Shown here piece by piece: positions 60,001 to 64,000 of a DNA stretch of 64,000 nt. The DNA is taken from assembly GCA_024276675.1 (NCBI GenBank), contig JAJRWT010000037.1, positions 1-64,000 on the forward strand, written 5' to 3'. The translations under genes and the position numbers were made by a program. The stretch's first letter is position 1; each line of letters begins with the position of its first letter. The notes beneath the pieces are model-generated. The model saw only the letters and a list, made by a program, of their open reading frames with translations, had not been told where the DNA came from and made no database searches. The DNA comes from Myxococcota bacterium (GTDB taxonomy: Bacteria > Myxococcota_A > UBA796 > JAFGLY01).

Positions 60001-60932
60001 GGCGGGTTCTCCAGGGCGGCCATGATGCCGTCTCGCACCGCTGCCGCGGCCAGGTCCACCTTGTAGCTGGTCATGGGCAGGGGGCGGGCCGAATCGCGGA
60101 TGGCCCGCTCGATCTCCTGAGGCGGGAATGAACCGGGTGCCCACCCCACGAGCGCCCGTTCCGCCGCCGGGATTCTCAGGGGAGACTGCGAGACTGCCCC
60201 CAGGACGAGCCTGGCTTCCCGTACCAGCCCCCCTGCCAGGTCCATGCGAAGAGCCAGTTCCACCAGGGGCCAGTCAGCCAGCGGGCGGGCCGAAACCCGG
60301 AGGTAGGAAGAGAGCTGGCCCTCGGAGGGAGCGGGCAGGATCACCGCCGCCAGCACGGGGCGGCCCGCCTGGGTACGCTTTTGCCGGTCGAAGACCTTGT
60401 GCAGGCCTGAGATGGGATGGAGCGCGGCGTCGTGGGTTTCCAGGAGAGCGTCGTGGGCAACGAAGGCAAGGGCGAGGGTGGACGGGGACGGAGCAGCGCA
60501 GATTTCGCGGTCGAAAGCCACGTGGTAGAGGTTGTCCCCCATGCGGGCCCAGCAGGCTCTGCCTCCGGAGCGCAGGCAGTCGAAATGGGGGTTCCTGGAG
60601 TACCAGCAGCGGACCTCCTGCAAAAGGTTGCCACCCACGGTGGCCACGGCGCGGATTCCGGGACCAGCGATGCTCGCAGCCGCCAGCGAGACTGCTGGGT
60701 ACATGGCGGCCACCTGCGGATCGTCCGCGAGACTGGCCAGGGTCACCAGGCCTCCGATACGCAGGCCGCCATCCTCGGTGGCCTGGATATTGCGCTGCCC
60801 GGAGACGTCGCGAAGATCCACGACGGGGCCGGAGATTCCTGCCCGCCGAGCCAGGTCCAGGAGGTCCGTGCCGCCGGCCCGAATGATCCCGGGTCTGGCG
60901 GCGGCCTGCTGGATGGTGGTTGGGAAGACCAT
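59997..60932 (-). CDS. Xanthine-dehydrogenase-family FAD-binding subunit with extra Cys loop
   Basis: 311 residues of the CoxM/PaoB type. FAD-domain motifs are IIRAGGTDLLDLAR, GLRIGGLVTLASLADDP, and AGPGIRAVATVGGNLLQEVRC; the C-terminal domain ends ...MTSYKVDLAAAAVRDGI. A Cys-rich insert after VGGNLLQ (RCWYSRNPHFDC, then GGRACW and later REICAAP) has four Cys, as in PaoB/4-hydroxybenzoyl-CoA-reductase subunits that hold an extra 4Fe-4S cluster. ATG 60932 shares one base with the large-subunit stop (TGATG); a TTG one codon earlier is unlikely. It passes electrons from the 2Fe-2S centres to the acceptor. Confidence 0.88.
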   Translation of the reverse strand: MVFPTTIQQAAARPGIIRAGGTDLLDLARRAGISGPVVDLRDVSGQRNIQATEDGGLRIGGLVTLASLADDPQVAAMYPAVSLAAASIAGPGIRAVATVGGNLLQEVRCWYSRNPHFDCLRSGGRACWARMGDNLYHVAFDREICAAPSPSTLALAFVAHDALLETHDAALHPISGLHKVFDRQKRTQAGRPVLAAVILPAPSEGQLSSYLRVSARPLADWPLVELALRMDLAGGLVREARLVLGAVSQSPLRIPAAERALVGWAPGSFPPQEIERAIRDSARPLPMTSYKVDLAAAAVRDGIMAALENPP

Positions 60933-63712
60933 CAAGATTGCAGTACCTCCAGCACCCGATCCGGTCGCAGGGGGATGCGACGAAAGCGCTTGCCCGTGGC
61001 ATTGTGCATGGCGTTGCCGATGGACGCGGCCACCGCCAGGGTGGCCAGCTCGGAGAGGCCCACGGAGCCACCCCGGACGTATTCGAACCCGTCTTCATCG
61101 AAATGGACGTGCATTTCGGGCAGGTCGGCCAACACGGGAACGATGTAGTTGTCGAGGCCGGTGGTCAACTGCAGGCCCGTGCTGGGATCCAGGCGGCGAT
61201 CCTCGTAGAGGGCATATCCTATGCCCTGGATTATCCCCCCGTAGACCTGGCTCAATGCCAGTTGGGGCACCAGGATTCGCCCCGAGCCGATGCCGGTCCA
61301 GGTGCGAAGTACCCGCACCGTGCCCAGATGCGTGTCCACCTCTACCTCGCTCAACTGCACGGCTCCGGCCTGGCCGCGCCCAAGGCGGCTCTGGCGGTTG
61401 CCCAGGAGGGTTGCGCCGCCTCTGTCTTTTTGCCGACGGCCAACGAAGCTCAGGGGCTGGCAGTGGGACAGCAGGTCCTTCCATGCGAGGCGCCCGCCCG
61501 AATGTTCCAGCCCGCCGGCCACTGCCTGTACCTGGCTCAAGCCCAGGCGATGCCGTGCCACGTCCAGCAGCTCGTCCCGGAGCTGCTCCGCCGCGTGCTG
61601 CGCGGCAGGCAGCACCGACGCAGTGGTTTGGCTGCCCGTGGATGATGGACCGAAAGGAGCGCGGGAGTCACCGATGCTCAATTCTATGCGGTCTGGGGGG
61701 ATGCCCAGGACAGCAGCCGCGGCCTGGGCCATGGCCGAGCGGGTGCCGTTGCCCATGTCCTGGGTGGCACAGGTCAGGCGGATGCTGCCATCGGGCTCGG
61801 CATCCAGCCGCACCTGGGTTCCGGGTGCAAAAAAGTAGAACCAGCCCGCCGCGGCCAGGCCGATTCCGCGACGAAAACGGCCACCTTGCCGGGCCGACGA
61901 TTGCCTGCCTTTCCAGGCCGGCAGGGAATCGACCCAGTCGTACAGGCGCAGACGGGCGGGGTTGCGATCCCAGGCCCGGCGCAGAGACACGGGATCACGG
62001 TGCATCCGGGTGGCCAGCTCGTCCACGGCCTGTTCCAGGGCCCAGTAGGCTGGCGGACCACCGGGGCCGCGGAACGGTCTTCCCGGCGGGGCGTTGGTCA
62101 GAACGTCGTAGTCCCGCAGGCGTTTGCGCCGGTTGTGGTACATGAGCCTGAACATGAGCCCTACCGTGTTGCCGATGGACACGCCGGAGTCGCTCTCGGC
62201 CAACAGGTCCATTCCTGACAGGGCGGAACTCTCGTCAGCCGCCAACGCCAAATCCATGCGTACCGCCGGCCGGCTGCCGCCCACTACCAGCTCTTCGTCG
62301 CGATCCAGGGCGAAACGCACGGGCGCGCCGGTTTCGCGAGCCAGGTCCACCGCCACGATGGTCTCGGGCTGCAGGGTGGCCTTGGCGCCGAAGGCGCCGC
62401 CCACGTAGGAGCACTGCACCTGTACCTGGGACTCGCGCAGACCCCAGCGCCGGGCAATGTCCATGGCCATGCTGGAACATGCCTGCGTGGAGAGATGGAG
62501 CAGCAGGCTGTCGGGTGCGGTCCAGTGGGCCACGGCAACGTGGGGCTCCAATGTGCTGTGGCACTGCGTGCCGGTTTCCCAGCGCTCGTGGACCAGCGTG
62601 CCCCGCCCCTGTCGGGCGCTCTCCACGCCCTCGCGGGCCAGGCGGTGGGACAGGAAGATGGAGGTGGCGAAGGGACCGCGGCGGTTGCCGTCCCAACGGG
62701 CCGGCGTGGCCATGACCTCGTTCACGACGGGGGCCCCCCGGTGGCTGGTATCGTAGACGAGGGGGGCGTCGGGAGCAAGGGCGGCGTCGAAACCCACCAC
62801 CGGCTTCGAGACGTCGTAGCTGGCTTGAATGCGCTGCACGGCTTGTCGGGCCAGGCGATGGTCAGTGGCCGCCACGGCGGCGATCTCCTGCCCGGCGTAG
62901 CGCACGCGAGAGCCCGGTTGTGCAAGGGCTATCACGGCCTTCACGCCGGGCATGGCCCTGGCGGGTGAGAGGTCCAGGTCCAACAGGGTCGCGTTGGCGT
63001 GGGGAGAGCGCAGGACCGCGGCTTCCAACTGGCCGGGAAGGCGGATGTCTACCGTGTAGAGCGCCTTGCCAGTCACCTTTTCCAAGCCGTCCCGCCGGGG
63101 GAAGATAGAGAGATCACCATCGTGCAGGCCGGCACATGCCTGGACCATGGCACGGAAGATGCCGTCGTAGGCGGCACAGCGACACAGGTGCCCTGCCAGC
63201 GCGGCGGCCACTTGGTCCTTCGAAGGTTCCGCCTTGCCATGCTGGGCACGCCAACGGTCGTGGAAGGCCACCCCAGCCAACACGAAACCCGGAGTGCAGA
63301 AACCGCACTGCAACGCGTCGTTGGCCAGAAAGGCCCTCTGGACCGGGTGCAGCTCGGGCCCCAGGCCTTCAATGGTGGTAACGGAACGCCCCTGCAAGGA
63401 CGTGGCGGGCATCGAGCAGGTGTGCGTGGGGACGCCGTCCACCAGGGCGGTGCAGGCGCCGCATGAACCCTGTTGGCAGGCCTTCTTGCAGCCCGTCAGG
63501 CCCAGGTGGTCCCGAAGCAGATCCAGGGCGGAGCAGTCCTGGTGCGTGTTGGCCACCACGGGCTTCCCGTTGACGGTGGTCTCGACGAGGACCTGGTCTT
63601 TCCCAGCCACGGACCCTCCGGGCTCCGCCGCCGAAGGAGCGGGCACACGCCCCAGGAGGGCCGTGGATGCGCCCACTCCCAGGGAACCCTTCAAGAAACC
63701 ACGCCTGGTCAC
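60932..63712 (-). CDS. Tat-exported xanthine-dehydrogenase-family enzyme, fused 2Fe-2S and molybdopterin subunits
   Basis: 926 residues from a GTG start. A twin-arginine signal (TRRGFLKGSLGVGASTALLG) is followed by a two-cluster ferredoxin module: CKKACQQGSCGACTALVDG for the plant-type cluster and CGFCTPGFVLAG with HLCRCAAYDGI for the second. From about residue 200 follows the CoxL/PaoC-type molybdopterin domain (RDGLEKVTGKALYTVDI, YVGGAFGAKATLQPE, FRGPGGPPAYWALEQAVDEL, ATQDMGNGTRSAMAQAAA, GSVGLSELATLAVAASIGNA). Most family members have these as separate proteins. The enzyme probably oxidises an aldehyde or N-heterocycle in the periplasm. Its stop overlaps the FAD-subunit start. The physiological substrate is unknown. 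Confidence 0.9.
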   Translation of the reverse strand: MTRRGFLKGSLGVGASTALLGRVPAPSAAEPGGSVAGKDQVLVETTVNGKPVVANTHQDCSALDLLRDHLGLTGCKKACQQGSCGACTALVDGVPTHTCSMPATSLQGRSVTTIEGLGPELHPVQRAFLANDALQCGFCTPGFVLAGVAFHDRWRAQHGKAEPSKDQVAAALAGHLCRCAAYDGIFRAMVQACAGLHDGDLSIFPRRDGLEKVTGKALYTVDIRLPGQLEAAVLRSPHANATLLDLDLSPARAMPGVKAVIALAQPGSRVRYAGQEIAAVAATDHRLARQAVQRIQASYDVSKPVVGFDAALAPDAPLVYDTSHRGAPVVNEVMATPARWDGNRRGPFATSIFLSHRLAREGVESARQGRGTLVHERWETGTQCHSTLEPHVAVAHWTAPDSLLLHLSTQACSSMAMDIARRWGLRESQVQVQCSYVGGAFGAKATLQPETIVAVDLARETGAPVRFALDRDEELVVGGSRPAVRMDLALAADESSALSGMDLLAESDSGVSIGNTVGLMFRLMYHNRRKRLRDYDVLTNAPPGRPFRGPGGPPAYWALEQAVDELATRMHRDPVSLRRAWDRNPARLRLYDWVDSLPAWKGRQSSARQGGRFRRGIGLAAAGWFYFFAPGTQVRLDAEPDGSIRLTCATQDMGNGTRSAMAQAAAAVLGIPPDRIELSIGDSRAPFGPSSTGSQTTASVLPAAQHAAEQLRDELLDVARHRLGLSQVQAVAGGLEHSGGRLAWKDLLSHCQPLSFVGRRQKDRGGATLLGNRQSRLGRGQAGAVQLSEVEVDTHLGTVRVLRTWTGIGSGRILVPQLALSQVYGGIIQGIGYALYEDRRLDPSTGLQLTTGLDNYIVPVLADLPEMHVHFDEDGFEYVRGGSVGLSELATLAVAASIGNAMHNATGKRFRRIPLRPDRVLEVLQS

Positions 63713-64000
63713 ATTGCCTGGAATGCTTCACCTCTGCCGGAACCGGGGGAAGATACCCCTGGTCATCGCAACACCCAACTCCTGGCCTGGTGGGACCGGA
63801 AGGCTTCCTCCGGCCAGGCTTCGCCGGGCCAGGGGGCTGCGAGATGGACGCTGCGGATCCCTGTGGCACCAAGGCCGAAGCTAATCGATACTGCGTCGAC
63901 TGGCGAGCCGTCCAGCAGTATTGGACTCCATGAAGCTGCGCGGCCAGCACGGATACCCATCGTGTTCTCCTGGCAGCCAGCCAGGTTGTTCCCACCCTTC
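63713..64000. other. Upstream region of the molybdoenzyme operon, nothing recognised
   Basis: About 288 bp to the window edge, which should include the operon promoter. Several short open frames exist but none is credible. I see no repeat or RNA element. Confidence 0.4.

Overview
The window reads as high-GC chromosomal DNA of a Gram-negative, probably uncultured or environmental member of the Myxococcota or a related deltaproteobacterial lineage. The evidence is a 2,405-residue lipoprotein with 29 MopE-type putative metal-binding repeats, lipoproteins whose lipidated Cys is followed by long Asp/Thr/Ala spacers, many lipoproteins of unknown function, TPR-rich envelope proteins, and an in-frame UGA that is best read as selenocysteine. 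No rRNA, tRNA, CRISPR array, transposase or phage gene is visible.

Layout. 1-1342: non-coding, with a 51-bp tandem repeat and copies of a dispersed intergenic element. 1.3-9.5 kb: a proline-rich secreted protein, PhnW and PhnX (degradation of 2-aminoethylphosphonate), an acidic secreted protein, a K+ channel behind a 22-bp repeat array, and a sarcosine/dimethylglycine dehydrogenase-like FAD-GcvT protein. 9.5-16.7 kb: a cell-surface module with a YfhO-type membrane protein, two membrane-anchored sulfatase-superfamily enzymes carrying Thr in place of the formylglycine Cys, and a divergent polyprenyl-phosphate-type GT2. 16.7-19 kb: lytic transglycosylase, UspA protein, and a predicted selenocysteine-containing thioredoxin-fold lipoprotein (U-S-T-C, with a SECIS-like hairpin). 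19.2-27.4 kb: a large TPR protein, a TPR/gluzincin peptidase, cysteine desulfurase, a double YHS protein and a small lipoprotein.

27.5-33.8 kb: a TetR-adaptor-RND operon in which the RND pump is fused in frame to a complete TolC-like outer-membrane factor through a signal-peptide-like segment, with paired TetR operators upstream. 34-41.2 kb: the giant repeat lipoprotein. 41.3-48.9 kb (minus strand): HAD-type lipoprotein, arylsulfotransferase-like lipoprotein, a multi-membrane-span glycosyltransferase-like protein coupled to a PiT phosphate transporter and its DUF47 partner, and alpha-glucan phosphorylase. 49.2-57.6 kb: a spacer lipoprotein, then a tight six-gene operon (BlaI-type repressor, M56 peptidase, CusC, CusB, CusA, PII-like protein) behind a good sigma70-like promoter. 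57.7-63.7 kb: lipoprotein plus metalloprotease, then a Tat-exported xanthine-dehydrogenase-family enzyme (fused 2Fe-2S/Mo subunit, FAD subunit with extra Cys, small Cys-rich protein).

Common themes are envelope biology, metal and redox handling, and phosphorus acquisition (phosphonate catabolism and PiT). Four of the predicted extracellular lipoproteins share a short C-[G/A]-x(2,5)-K-D-[T/S] signature directly after the lipidated Cys, whereas the efflux lipoproteins lack it. This looks like a lipoprotein sorting tag. The strongest single discovery candidate is the selenoprotein at 18167-18895.
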